Assembly (NCBI GenBank): GCA_963764675.1
Contig: CAVXTQ010000006.1
Coordinates: 372,001-436,000, forward strand
Length of the DNA stretch: 64,000 nt
Origin: Acidiferrum sp963764675
GTDB taxonomy: Bacteria; Acidobacteriota; Terriglobia; Acidiferrales; UBA7541
Reading direction: 5' to 3'
Shown: positions 9,465-18,798 of the stretch, one piece after another
Layout: each line of letters begins with the position of its first letter
Numbering within the stretch: position 1 is the stretch's first letter
The notes under the pieces: model-generated
What the model saw: the letters and a program-made list of their open reading frames with translations, nothing else
Told to the model about the DNA's origin: nothing
Database searches by the model: none
Position numbers and translations under genes: made by a program

Positions 9465-10994
9465 ATGCACGATTCGACCCACACGAGCCAGGTTCACGCG
9501 GACGGCAGAGTAGCCCTGTGGCTGACTGGATTGGCTTTCACGGCGATCCACGTCGCATTCAGCGGCAGATACGGCTTCCACCGCGATGAGTTGTTGAGCT
9601 ACAGCAATGCGATGCACCTGGACTGGTGTTATGTGGTGTACGCTCCGCTGACTGCGTGGCTGGCGCGTGTGGAACTGGTTGCTTTCGGACCCAATCTCGT
9701 GGGCTACCGCCTTTTGCCGGCAGTCGCGGTTGGACTGGTAAGCGTGCTCGCCGGCTTGATTGCCCGCGCGATGGGCGGAGGACGGCGATCGATGCTGATG
9801 GCCGCGGTGGCTGCGGGCATCGCGGGCCCGATTTGCTTCGCGGGCTCGTTCTTGTCTTACATGTCGTTCGACGTTCTGTGGTGGGTTTTGGTGGCGTGGG
9901 CCACGGCCCGGCTTCTCGAGACGGAAGATGCGCGCTGGTGGATCGCAATCGGCGCGGGCATGGGACTGGGGCTGCTGACGAAGTACACTATCGTGTTTTT
10001 TGCGGTGGGCCTGCTGGCTGGAATGCTGCTGACGCCGAACCGCCGTTACTTTCGCTTGGGTTGGTTCTGGTGCGGCGTGGGCGTTGCGCTTGTGATGGCC
10101 CTGCCAGTGATCGTGTGGCAAACCCAGCATCATTTTGTGGCGCTGGCGTGGATGAAGAGCATTCACGCGCGCGACGTGTCGTGGGGAAGGACCGACTACT
10201 TCATTCCCAGCCAGTTCTGGAATACGACCAACCCGGCGACAGTGCCGATATGGTGCGCCGGACTGTGGTTCCTGTTCGCGACTCCAGCCGGCAAGCCCTT
10301 CCGCATGCTCGGCTGGATGTATGCGATTACGCTAATCCTGTTTGTGGTTGCGAGGGGGCGCGACTACTATATGGCGCCGGCATACCCGATGTTGATGGCG
10401 GCTGGGACGGTGTGGGGCCAAAGCTGGATTGTAGCCAGAAGCCCGCGTGCGCAGCAGGTAATTAAGAGAATTACGCGGAATTCGCTCGTCATTGGCGCAC
10501 TGGTCGTGTTCGCGCTGACGCTTCCCATTGCGCCGATCCAGTCGGCGTGGTGGCGTTTTGCCGACGCGACCGCGAACCACCAGAGTTTCAGCATGGAAGT
10601 TGGCTGGCCCGAGCTTGTTGCCAAGGTCGTGCAGGTGCGCGATTCACTGCCCGTGGAAGATCGCTCCGAGGTTGGAGTGCTGGCAGCAGACGAGGGCGAG
10701 GCCGGAGCTGTGAATCTGTATGGACGCGCTTATGGGTTGCCCGAGGCGATCAGCGGCATGAACTCCAACTGGCTGCGCGGATATGGGACCCCTCCGCCGC
10801 AAACCGTGATTGCTGTTGGCTTCAAGCGGGAAGAAGTGGAAAAGATTTTTGCTGCGTGTGAAGCGGCCGCTCAACTTTCAAACCCGTACGGGATTGTCAA
10901 CCAAGCCATCGGCGGCCGCAATGAGGTTTACGTTTGCCGTAACATTCGCATGCCGTGGCCGGGATTCTGGAAGGGGTTTCAGTACTACGGGTGA
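9465..10994 (+). CDS. GT39-type integral membrane glycosyltransferase
   Basis: A 509-residue polytopic membrane protein of the ArnT/PMT superfamily, which moves a sugar from a polyprenyl-phosphate donor to an acceptor on the outer face of the inner membrane. The first periplasmic loop has the family acidic motif FHRDELLSYSNAMHLDW followed by APLTAWLARV. About ten hydrophobic helices follow, then a soluble C-terminal domain of about 150 residues. ATG at 9465 is chosen over a TTG at 9432 because the first helix begins soon after it; neither has a strong ribosome site. No neighbouring polysaccharide genes indicate the acceptor. Confidence 0.8.
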   Translation: MHDSTHTSQVHADGRVALWLTGLAFTAIHVAFSGRYGFHRDELLSYSNAMHLDWCYVVYAPLTAWLARVELVAFGPNLVGYRLLPAVAVGLVSVLAGLIARAMGGGRRSMLMAAVAAGIAGPICFAGSFLSYMSFDVLWWVLVAWATARLLETEDARWWIAIGAGMGLGLLTKYTIVFFAVGLLAGMLLTPNRRYFRLGWFWCGVGVALVMALPVIVWQTQHHFVALAWMKSIHARDVSWGRTDYFIPSQFWNTTNPATVPIWCAGLWFLFATPAGKPFRMLGWMYAITLILFVVARGRDYYMAPAYPMLMAAGTVWGQSWIVARSPRAQQVIKRITRNSLVIGALVVFALTLPIAPIQSAWWRFADATANHQSFSMEVGWPELVAKVVQVRDSLPVEDRSEVGVLAADEGEAGAVNLYGRAYGLPEAISGMNSNWLRGYGTPPPQTVIAVGFKREEVEKIFAACEAAAQLSNPYGIVNQAIGGRNEVYVCRNIRMPWPGFWKGFQYYG

Positions 10995-11025
10995 ACGCCG
11001 GGATGACCTGGTGGGGGAGTTCGTT

Positions 11026-11051
11026 CCCACCCAAGCAAAGCTTGGATGGGG
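11026..11051. repeat. Intergenic hairpin CCCACCCAAGC/GCTTGGATGGGG
   Basis: Imperfect palindrome with a three-base loop, followed by CACCCC. It is the same element type as 6121-6145, with the shared pattern CCCACC, variable stem, then TGGGGCACC. It lies 30 bases after the glycosyltransferase stop. Confidence 0.5.
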
Positions 11052-11542
11052 CACCCCCTCGCTCCCACGAATACGAGACGGTTACGGTCTGATTTCGACG
11101 GGAGTGCTGACTGGCACGGTTCCAAATCTCGTCAATCTCGGCTTAGATGGCTTACGCCTGGGCGTTTGGGGCGCAGCCCTTCGAGGCTCAGGTAAACAAT
11201 GGTGGGCCCCTACGGGGGCGGTTTGCTCATCGTTGGCTGCTCGCTACCCCCCATGGGTTTTTCATAAGTGTTCATTCTAAAGGACGTTAGGGACGGGGAC
11301 CGTTAGCAAGTTTGCAAACAGCTATTTGGACCGGGTCGCAGCGCCTGTAAGTCTCCAGAGAAGAAAGATTGAATGGTGAGGGACTCCTCGCGAGGAAGCG
11401 AGGCGCGCTTTTTAACAAAGAGAATATACAAGTAAAGTAATCGTATTGTCAACAGAAAAGTTAGGAGTTAGAGGAGTTTCTGGGGATCGGGCGCCGAAAG
11501 AGGGAGAATTTGTTTCGTGAGTTGCAAGTGGCAGCAAAGCTG

Positions 11543-11590
11543 AAGTTGAGATTCTTCGGGCATCCTGGTCGGATGCCCTCAGAATGACAA
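11543..11590. repeat. TTGAGATTCTTCGG/CAGAATGACAA repeat with internal hairpin
   Basis: The element reads TTGAGATTCTTCG, then a hairpin with GGGCATCC and GGATGCCC arms, then TCAGAATGACAA. The copy at 55751-55798 has the same ends but a different stem (GGCGATC/GATCGCC). This is covariation of the hairpin between conserved flanks. Confidence 0.6.
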
Positions 11591-11612
11591 TTTTGCCTTT
11601 TTTCGCAAGCTG

Positions 11613-12506
11613 CTAGAGACCTTTGGAGGAGCGAAAGGTACGGACGACGGCAGGGACGTCGCGCTGGTTGGCGTCGACTTCGGCGTTGAGGTGGCGCATT
11701 TCTTCGGCGGAGATTTTGCCGGCGAGATCGGCGAGGGCGGCGCGGAGCTGGGGGAATTTGGCCAGAGAGTCGCGGCGGACGATGGGGACGGCGTCGTAGG
11801 GTGGAAAGTAGTGGCGGTCGTCGGTAAGCGAGACGAGATGCAGGGCGTCGATCAGGCCGTCGGTGGAATTGCCTGCGACGATGTCGACCTTTTTGTCGAT
11901 CAGGGCGCGGTAGATCAGGCCTAGATCCATGACGCTGGGCTGGGCAGCAAAGCGGAGACCGTAACGCTCGCTCCAGCCGCGAAAGCCGTCGGGGCGCTCG
12001 AGAAACTCGTAGCCGACTCCGGCGCGCCAATGCGGGGCAAGCGGGACGATTTCCGAGATGGTGCGCAGGTGAAATTGCTGCGCGTCGTCGCCGCGGATGA
12101 CCATGGCGAAGGTGTTCTCAAAGCCGAGCGGCTCGGTGACTTCAAGATTGAAACGGTCGGCGTAGCCTTGTTTGACGCGCTGATAGACGGCATTGGAATC
12201 GCCGCCAGGAGCTTCGTTGAGGACCGCGGTCAGCGCGGTGCCGCTGTATTCAACGTAGAGGTCGAGCTGTCCCGCTTGCAGCGCTTTCTGGCAAAGCAGC
12301 GTGCCGCCCAGATTGGTCTTGCGCTCGACGTGAATGCCGGTGCGGGCTTCGATGTGTTGGGCGAGGAGTTCGGCGAGGATGACTTGCTCGGTGAAGAACT
12401 TGGAGCCGATCGTTATTTTGGGTTGGGAGGAGGAGGTACAGCCTGAGAGGGACAGGAAGTTAAGGAGGTAGAGGAAATATAGGAGGTAAAGGAGTGGGCG
12501 ACGCAT
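11613..12506 (-). CDS. Glycine betaine/osmoprotectant-binding lipoprotein (OpuCC/OsmF family)
   Basis: A 297-residue solute-binding protein. The start at 12506 gives a short lipoprotein signal (hydrophobic Leu/Tyr core, lipobox LSGC), then KITIGSKFFTEQVILAELLA, the hallmark start of the OpuAC/ProX-type fold, with GTALTAVL and ADRFNLEV as further family landmarks. It would bind quaternary amines such as glycine betaine or choline outside the inner membrane and deliver them to the permease/ATPase just upstream. The 155-base gap to the permease gene contains a palindromic repeat. An upstream extension of the frame is an antisense artefact over the permease gene. Confidence 0.87.
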   Translation of the reverse strand: MRRPLLYLLYFLYLLNFLSLSGCTSSSQPKITIGSKFFTEQVILAELLAQHIEARTGIHVERKTNLGGTLLCQKALQAGQLDLYVEYSGTALTAVLNEAPGGDSNAVYQRVKQGYADRFNLEVTEPLGFENTFAMVIRGDDAQQFHLRTISEIVPLAPHWRAGVGYEFLERPDGFRGWSERYGLRFAAQPSVMDLGLIYRALIDKKVDIVAGNSTDGLIDALHLVSLTDDRHYFPPYDAVPIVRRDSLAKFPQLRAALADLAGKISAEEMRHLNAEVDANQRDVPAVVRTFRSSKGL

Positions 12507-12590
12507 CGTGACTAGGGAATGTCTCACGTTGCGAGTGAAACGACAAAGAGGGACCCGCGGATAGCTAGGGAGGCGATGCCCACAGTACGA

Positions 12591-12620
12591 AAGGCGGCGG
12601 CGAGCGGCCGCACTCCAAAG
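12591..12620. repeat. Dispersed GC palindrome ending in CACTCCAA (copy 2)
   Basis: AAGGCGGC, variable core, GCGGCCG, then CACTCCAAAG. It shares flanks with copy 1 at 7338-7365. It lies between the osmoprotectant permease and binding-protein genes, that is, inside a probable operon, where it could stabilise or split the transcript. Confidence 0.5.
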
Positions 12621-12661
12621 GGACCGCGCTATCGCGCGGTGGTATGTACGGCGAACATGAG

Positions 12662-13294
12662 TTAGACGACTTCGAGGCGGCGCTCGAGCCAGCCGAGGAG
12701 AATGTCGGCAGCGATGGCGAGGAGAGCGGCGGGAATGGCACCGGCTAGGATGACGGCGTCGCTGACCATGGCGACGCCGCGGAAGATGAATGTGCCGAGT
12801 CCACCGGCGCCGATGGCCGCGGCGATGGTGGCCACGCCGATGGTGATCACCGTGGCGGTGCGAATGCCGGCCATGATGAAGGCCAGCGCCAGAGGCATAC
12901 GCACGCGGTAAAGGATTTGCGCCTCGGTCATGCCCATCGCTTCCGCAGCTTGGAGAACGGCGGGATCGATGCTGGTGAGTCCGACGTAGGTGTTTCGCAA
13001 GATGGGGAGCAGGGCATACAAGACGAGCGCAACGATCGCGGTGCGCCGCCCGATGCCGCCGATGAATGGGATGGGAATCAGGAAGCCGAAAAGCGCCAGG
13101 CTGGGGATGGTCTGAAAGACGCTGGCGAGGCCGAGCGCGATATTGCGCAATGCCGGCCGTTGGACGATGAGCATCCCTAACGGCACGGCGATGGCGATCG
13201 CGAAGGCCATGGCTATAACCACTAGGGTCAGGTGCGACACCGTGGCATCGAAGATTTCGCCGTGATGATCGAGAAAAAAGGTCCAGGGACTCAT
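12662..13294 (-). CDS. Osmoprotectant ABC transporter permease (OpuCB-like)
   Basis: A 210-residue permease with five to six hydrophobic helices. It has the binding-protein-dependent EAA-type loop ILRNTYVGLTSIDPAVLQAA followed by EAMGMTEAQILYRVRMPLAL, the coupling segment to the ATPase. IPSLALFGFLIP and AAIGAGGLGTFIFRGV are typical of the OpuB/OpuC/YehW group. Length is normal for a stand-alone permease; only one permease gene is present, so a homodimer is expected. Its start overlaps the ATPase gene's end by four bases (ATGA), a translationally coupled operon. Confidence 0.88.
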   Translation of the reverse strand: MSPWTFFLDHHGEIFDATVSHLTLVVIAMAFAIAIAVPLGMLIVQRPALRNIALGLASVFQTIPSLALFGFLIPIPFIGGIGRRTAIVALVLYALLPILRNTYVGLTSIDPAVLQAAEAMGMTEAQILYRVRMPLALAFIMAGIRTATVITIGVATIAAAIGAGGLGTFIFRGVAMVSDAVILAGAIPAALLAIAADILLGWLERRLEVV

Positions 13295-14085
13295 GCCGGC
13301 GCACCGGGGAGCGACACCAGAGACGCGGCGAAAGCCTGCACTTCGGGATGATCGCTGCGGAGAAACTCCTGCGGCGAAGCGGAAGAAACGATGCGGCCGG
13401 CTTGAAGCAGAACAATCCGCGTGGCAAGCAGGAGGGCTTCGCGGAGATCGTGGGTGACGAACACGATGGTTTTGCCGAGGCGGCGGGCGAGAGTGCTGAA
13501 CTCGCGTTGCAACTCCGCGCGGGTGATGGGATCGAGCGCGCCGAAGGGCTCGTCCATCAAAAGAATCGGCGGGTCCGCCGCAATGGCTCTTGCGACGCCG
13601 ACGCGCTGGCGCTGGCCGCCGGAGAGTTCGTGAGGGCGGCGGGCAGAAAATTCACTTGGGTCGAGCCCAACGAGGGTCAGTAGCTCGGTTACACGAGCAG
13701 CGATGCGGTCGGTATCCCACTTTTCCAGCGAGGGCACCAAGCCCACGTTTTCGGCAACCGTGAAATGGGGGAAAAGTCCGGCTTCCTGAATAACATATCC
13801 AATACTTCGGCGAAGGTGAATGGGATCCCACTCGGCGGTGGAGCGGCCTTGCACCGAGACCTGCCCATTGGTTGGCAGCAGCAGGCGATTGATCAGCCGC
13901 AAGAGGGTAGTCTTGCCGCTGCCACTGCGGCCGAGAAGAACCAGCGTCTCGCCGGAAGAAATCGATAAGGAAATGCCGTCGACCAAGGCACGAGAGCCTT
14001 TACGGTTAACGCTGTATGTTACCTCTCGAAATTCAATGGTACTTTCGGCCAGTGCGCCAGCTTTCGCATTCATTTCGATTGACAT
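13291..14085 (-). CDS. Osmoprotectant ABC transporter ATP-binding protein (OpuCA-like)
   Basis: A 264-residue ABC ATPase: Walker A GRSGSGKTTLL, Q-loop YVIQEAGLFPHFTV, signature LSGGQRQRVGVARA, Walker B ILLMDEPFGALD and H-switch VFVTHD. The Q-loop and DEPFGALD variants are those of glycine-betaine importers. C-terminal CBS domains found in some OpuCA/OpuAA proteins are missing, so osmosensing by CBS is not expected. Start taken at 14085; ATG at 14073 is also possible and has GGAG 12 bases upstream. First gene of the three-gene uptake operon, divergent from egtB with about 106 bases between. Confidence 0.87.
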   Translation of the reverse strand: MSIEMNAKAGALAESTIEFREVTYSVNRKGSRALVDGISLSISSGETLVLLGRSGSGKTTLLRLINRLLLPTNGQVSVQGRSTAEWDPIHLRRSIGYVIQEAGLFPHFTVAENVGLVPSLEKWDTDRIAARVTELLTLVGLDPSEFSARRPHELSGGQRQRVGVARAIAADPPILLMDEPFGALDPITRAELQREFSTLARRLGKTIVFVTHDLREALLLATRIVLLQAGRIVSSASPQEFLRSDHPEVQAFAASLVSLPGAPA

Positions 14086-14191
14086 CTCCGCGCGTCGGGA
14101 GCGACCATCATACTTCGCTCTGCCTCCCTGCGCTGAATTTTGGCGCATCCTTAAGACGGAAGCGGCATCCAACACGGAAGGGGAATACCGC

Positions 14192-15523
14192 ATGGGAGCT
14201 CTAAGCAGCGCTGTTCGCGTACGTCACGACCTTCACACCCGCCTAGCTGGAGCACGATCACGCACTGACGAAGTATTTGCCATCGTTCGGGACGAGGCCA
14301 TGTACGACCGGCCCATCGCGGAACGCCATCGCATCATTTTTTACATAGGGCACGTGGAGGCGTTTGATTGGAACCTGCTGGCCGACCGCGCCTTTGGGTT
14401 GCGTTCCTTCCACCCATCGTTCGACAAGCTGTTTGCGTTTGGGATCGACCCGATCGGCGGCGGCTTGCCGACGGATAAGCCCGCGGATTGGCCGGCGCGC
14501 GAAGAGATCCAGCAATACAACCAGCGGCTGCGGGAAGAGCTCGATCGAGAAATCGCCAGAGCGTTAGCTCAGCCGTCCGAGGGGCACCCGCTACTGATGC
14601 AAATGCTGGAAGTGGCGATCGAACATCGCTTGATGCACGCCGAAACGCTGGCATACATGCTCCATCACCTCCCTGCCGATCGAAAAATTGCCGAGACGGA
14701 GCGACCCATCTGGAAAACGCCGCGCGCGAAGTCGCACCTGGTGGAGATTCACGCGGGGCGCGCAACCCTCGGGTTGCAACGCGCACAAGGAGACGAATTC
14801 GGCTGGGACAATGAGATGGGCGCGCACGAAGTGTTCGTGCCGGAGTTCGCGGTGGACAACTACAATGTGACCAACCGGGATTTCCTCCTATTCATGCAGT
14901 CGGGTGGATACGCGAATGCTTCGCTATGGAGCGATGACGCGTGGGCCTGGAAGAAGAAGGAGCGTATCGAGCATCCCACGTTCTGGCGCCGCTCCGGGAA
15001 CCTGTGGATGTACAGGACTATGTTCGGCGATATGCAATTGCCGCTGGACTGGCCGGTGTATGTCAGCCACGCGGAAGCCACGGCATATGCGAAGTGGCTG
15101 GGGCGCAAATTGCCGACCGAAGAACAGTTTCATCGCGCGGCCTACGGAACGTCGGACGAAACCGTGGAGCGCAGCTATCCGTGGGGTGATGAGGCGCCGA
15201 GCGCGCGTTACGGCAATTTCGATTTCGCGCATTGGGACCCGAGCCCCGTGGGAGCGTATCCGCGTGGAGCGAGCGCGTTCGGCGTTCACGACATCGTAGG
15301 CAACGGCTGGGAATGGACGCGCACGGAGTTTGGCCCGTTCGCCGGCTTCACGCCGATGCCGTTTTATCCAGGATACTCAGCGAATTTTTTCGATGGAAAG
15401 CACTATGTGATGAAAGGCGGCTCACCCCGCACAGCCGCGTGCATGTTGCGGCGTTCGTTTCGTAACTGGTTTCAACCTCATTATCCGTACGTGTATGCGA
15501 CGTTTCGCTGCGTCGAGGACTGA
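14192..15523 (+). CDS. egtB: Ergothioneine biosynthesis sulfoxide synthase EgtB
   Basis: A 443-residue non-haem iron enzyme that joins a cysteine-type thiol to trimethylhistidine (hercynine) with oxygen. The N-terminal DinB-like domain (residues 1-150) carries the three iron histidines: one in FYIGHVEAFDW and two in HRLMHAE, the HxxxHxE motif. The C-terminal formylglycine-generating-enzyme-like domain includes MGAHEVFVPEFAVDNYNVTN and MKGGSPRTAACMLRRSFRNW. Start ATG 14192 follows GGAAGGGGA. It is 35 bases upstream of egtD. No egtA or egtC is near; an acidobacterial EgtB (Chloracidobacterium) is known to use cysteine directly, so this one may too. Confidence 0.9.
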   Translation: MGALSSAVRVRHDLHTRLAGARSRTDEVFAIVRDEAMYDRPIAERHRIIFYIGHVEAFDWNLLADRAFGLRSFHPSFDKLFAFGIDPIGGGLPTDKPADWPAREEIQQYNQRLREELDREIARALAQPSEGHPLLMQMLEVAIEHRLMHAETLAYMLHHLPADRKIAETERPIWKTPRAKSHLVEIHAGRATLGLQRAQGDEFGWDNEMGAHEVFVPEFAVDNYNVTNRDFLLFMQSGGYANASLWSDDAWAWKKKERIEHPTFWRRSGNLWMYRTMFGDMQLPLDWPVYVSHAEATAYAKWLGRKLPTEEQFHRAAYGTSDETVERSYPWGDEAPSARYGNFDFAHWDPSPVGAYPRGASAFGVHDIVGNGWEWTRTEFGPFAGFTPMPFYPGYSANFFDGKHYVMKGGSPRTAACMLRRSFRNWFQPHYPYVYATFRCVED

Positions 15524-15558
15524 AGACTAGGCGCCAAAGACTAGGCTTGGGAGCCGCC

Positions 15559-16527
15559 ATGTTGACCTATGCCCTTTCCGCGCGACATGTGTCCGAATTT
15601 GCGGACGCGGTACGCGAAGGCTTGACGAAGCCCGGACAGAAAGAACTGCCCTCGAAGTATCTGTACGACGAGGTCGGTTCGGCGCTGTTCGAGACCATCT
15701 GCGTTCTGCCGGAATATGGCCTGACGCGAGCCGACGCGCGGTTGCTGCAAGAGCATGCGCGGGAGATCGTCGGCCGGCTACCCGCGCCGATCCATGTCGC
15801 GGAGCTTGGAAGCGGCACGGGCAAGAAGACGCGCTGGATCCTGGAAGCGCTCTCGCTCCGGCAGAAAACCTACTACTATCCGATCGAGATTTCATCCTCC
15901 GCACTGGCAGCCTGTGAAAAGGAACTTGGCCAGCTCGATTTGGTGAGCATCGTTGGTTACGAGAAGCCCTACCTGGAAGGCTTGCGAGCGGTGGCACAAA
16001 GGCGCGAGGCCGGCGAACATCTGCTGGTGCTGTTTCTCGGCAGCACGATCGGCAATTTCGATCGCGACGCCGGCGAAGAATTTCTGCGCGAGGTTCGAGC
16101 GATCTTGCAGGACGGCGACGCCTTGCTGCTAGGAACCGACCTCGAAAAGAGCGTCAAGGAGCAGATCTTGGCGTACGACGACCCAGCTGGAGTGACCTCG
16201 GCGTTTAACTTGAATTTGCTGGCACGCATCAATCGGGAGCTGGGCGCGAATTTCGATCTCACCTGCTTCCGTCACGAAGCTCGCTGGAACGACGCGGAGC
16301 GGCGGATTGAGATGCACCTGCGCTCGACTGCGCAGCCAATGCGTGACAATCCCTGCGGCAGGCTTGCGCGTAATGTTGAACGAAGACGAGACCATCTGGA
16401 CGGAAAGCTCGCACAAATATCGGCTGGAAAACGTGCGGCGATGGCGGAGCGCACCGGCTTTCGCTGCGAAGGGCAGTGGATCGACGAAGAATGGCCGTTT
16501 GCGCAGAACTTGCTGATTAGTGTGTAG
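15559..16527 (+). CDS. egtD: L-histidine N-alpha-methyltransferase EgtD (internal compensated frameshifts)
   Basis: A 322-residue SAM enzyme that trimethylates histidine to hercynine, the first step of ergothioneine synthesis. Landmarks are KYLYDEVGSALFETICVLPE, the SAM site VAELGSGTGKKTRWIL and FLGSTIGNFDR. From about 16337 to 16433 the main frame is wrong: the family sequence IPAAGLRVMLNEDETIWTES is in the +1 frame, after which the original frame resumes with AERTGFRCEGQWIDEEWPF. One extra C at 16336-16337 and one missing base near 16433 explain this. The gene remains open throughout, so about 32 residues are mistranslated in the sequence as given. Confidence 0.9.
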   Translation: MLTYALSARHVSEFADAVREGLTKPGQKELPSKYLYDEVGSALFETICVLPEYGLTRADARLLQEHAREIVGRLPAPIHVAELGSGTGKKTRWILEALSLRQKTYYYPIEISSSALAACEKELGQLDLVSIVGYEKPYLEGLRAVAQRREAGEHLLVLFLGSTIGNFDRDAGEEFLREVRAILQDGDALLLGTDLEKSVKEQILAYDDPAGVTSAFNLNLLARINRELGANFDLTCFRHEARWNDAERRIEMHLRSTAQPMRDNPCGRLARNVERRRDHLDGKLAQISAGKRAAMAERTGFRCEGQWIDEEWPFAQNLLISV

Positions 16528-16542
16528 CTGACAGGTTTTCTG

Positions 16543-18677
16543 TCAGATCGCTTCAATTCGCCAAGCTAGGTGACCTCTCCAGGTTTTTTCCACCGACAAG
16601 TCCGGATACCAGACCGCTAAGATTTGCGAGCCCTGGTATACGCGCTCGAATCCTTCCTCGGACTCCGAAACGGTTTCGATCGGCGCAATCCAAAACTGCT
16701 GCGCGGCCGGAGCATGAAGGGCGATGCGCAAACGCTGCCAGCCGTCTTCCATACGCAGTATGGGACCCGGCAAAGCGCCGCTAAAGCGGAGATTCTGCGG
16801 GCCATCCGGCGTCTCAAAGAATCGATCGGCTCGGTCGGCGCGAGAAGATTCACAACGGATTCGAGGCCGATGACCACCGGCCTTTCCAACGGCGTCTTGA
16901 GCTGCACCCGGACTTCGCAAGCAACTTCGCAGCCGTGTGGCGCAGGCCCGAACGAAAAATGCTTCGTGATCGTAACTTCGTTGCCGGCACTTGCGTTGGT
17001 ACCGGGCCGCACGAGCACGCCCTCGCGCGTGAGTTTGGCATTGTGTGCCTCCCAGTCGGCCGCGGTAAATTCTCCAGCGGCGAATCCGGGATCTTCTTGG
17101 AGTTCGAGGGCTTCGTAGTCGGCATGAGTGCGTGCAGGATCGAATAGAAAAAGACGAAAGGTGTGGCGCGGCCAGCGGTCGTAGCGGAGAAAACGCTCGA
17201 GCCCTGCCTCTTTCACTTTGGTCTGCTCATAGGCCGCCGCCGTTGAGGTGGCTGGGCGGTAGTTGGGATCGCGCAGGCGGGCGTGATAGGGCTCGGGCCG
17301 CCGCAAAATTGAGTTGATCAGCGTAGATGCGGTTGGGCGGAAATCGAGAGCCGCGAGCGTGCCACCATCGGAAGGCTTTACGAGGGCTTGATATTCGCGC
17401 GCGGTGAACAGCAGCTCATTCACACCGTCACCGTCGTAGTCGAGCGATTCCACCCTGGGCGTGAGCGCGCCCGCGGTATGGGTGTCTCCGATAGTTTCGG
17501 CGCGGATCAGATTCCGCCAGAGATCGGTGCGGAGATGCGGAGCGTAGAGACCTCCGAAAATGCCGTGCCAGTAGGCATCGTTGCACTGCGCGCGGAGCAG
17601 CAAGTCGCGAGCCTTCTTGAGTTCCTCGGCGGCTTTGGAACCCGCGCGGCGCTTTGGAGCGGCGGCGAGACGCACGGATACGCGAAGCATTTTTTTGTGG
17701 AGTAGATTCGATTCCGAATACTTGCGGAAAAAGCCGCGCCAGGGACTGCCGCGAAGAAACGAGAGGACGTCAGGCCGCGAATCGAACTCTTTCAATAGGG
17801 CGCTGTAACGCTGGCGGGTGGGCGTGGGCAGCGCCCATTCCATCATTTCGGTGTAAGAAGCGGTTGGCAAGTCGGCACGGCCGGACGGAATGTGGCTCGC
17901 CAGATACTCGGTTGGCGTCAACACGTCGAGCCACGAGGAATTCCCTTCAAGAGCGGTGAAAAGATTCTCGAGCCAGGCATTTTTGTAGCAGAGCTCAAAG
18001 GTGCCGGGCCAGCCGCCGAATTTTTCCATATCGTCACCCATGGCGGCAATGCCGTCGGGGTGGGCTTCGGCGGTTGCGCGCAGGTTGGCGATTACTTTGT
18101 CGACGGTATCCCACGGAATGAGATAGCGCAGAGATTTTTGCCCCGGAATGATACGGATGGTTTGGCCCTGATCTTCGGCGATGTAATCGCGGAAAAGCTC
18201 TCCCTGCTCAAAACCTGCGGAGAGAAAGTGGATGTCGTCCAGCACCGTATAGCCGACTCCGGCTTCGGCCAGTACGGAGGCGAGTTGCGGCTCCCAGACG
18301 CGCTCGGCAAGCCACGCTCCAGAAGGGCGTCGGCCGAAATGATGCTCGAGGTAATCAGCGAGCCGTGTGATTTGCTCGTGCTGGTCGGTGGGAGGAATGG
18401 AAATCAGGATTGGCTCATAGAACCCGCCGCCTACGAGTTCCACCTGGCCATTTTTCACCAGCATTTTCAGACGATCGAAATACTCGCGATGATGTTCTTC
18501 AATCCAGGTGAGCAAAGGCCCCGAATAGTGAAGGCCCACGTGAATGCTGGGATGCCTTTCGAGCACCTCTAGAAAGGGCGAATAGCAATGCGCGTACGAC
18601 TGCTCGAAAACGTGGCCAAAATTACCGCAGGGCTGATGCGCGTGAACGAGCAGGACCAAATGAAGCTTTGGAGGCAC
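16543..18677 (-). CDS. GH57 alpha-amylase/4-alpha-glucanotransferase-like protein (one frameshift near the 3' end)
   Basis: About 710 residues when joined. The GH57 barrel starts LVLLVHAHQPCGNFGHVFEQ; the nucleophile region is AWLAERVWEPQL and the acid region MGDDMEKFGGWPGTFE. Beta-sandwich DUF1925/DUF1926-type domains follow, as in 4-alpha-glucanotransferases. Near 16828 (minus strand) one base is missing: the continuous frame degenerates after LLAPTEP, while the adjacent frame continues DRFFETPDGPQNLRFSG to a stop at 16543. Start is uncertain; GTG at 18677 sits just before the conserved barrel, with GAGGAG 14 bases upstream. Expected to act on alpha-1,4-glucans such as glycogen, probably in the cytoplasm. 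Confidence 0.82.
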
Positions 18678-18798
18678 GGGGACGGGTTTGTCTCCTCGCA
18701 AACAGCATATAGCGTGCGGCGGGAAGTTGTAAGCCGCCGAACGCACGAGCGTGCGCCAATTGCGCACTGCTGTTGGATGCGTCAAAGCGCGGATCGCG

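Larger units (their letters stand above)
10995..11612. other. Gene-poor intergenic region with two palindromic repeats
   Basis: About 620 bases between convergent genes. It holds the hairpin at 11026-11051 and the repeat at 11543-11590. Between them, 11280-11470 includes an AT-richer stretch near 11400-11460. Open frames here are short and lack recognisable protein character. No RNA gene was recognised. Confidence 0.5.

Noticed and set aside
12507..13427. N-terminal extension of the osmoprotectant-binding protein frame
   Set aside because: The extra 300 residues are Arg/His/Pro-rich, same-strand out-of-frame reading over the permease gene; the lipoprotein signal at 12506 marks the true start.
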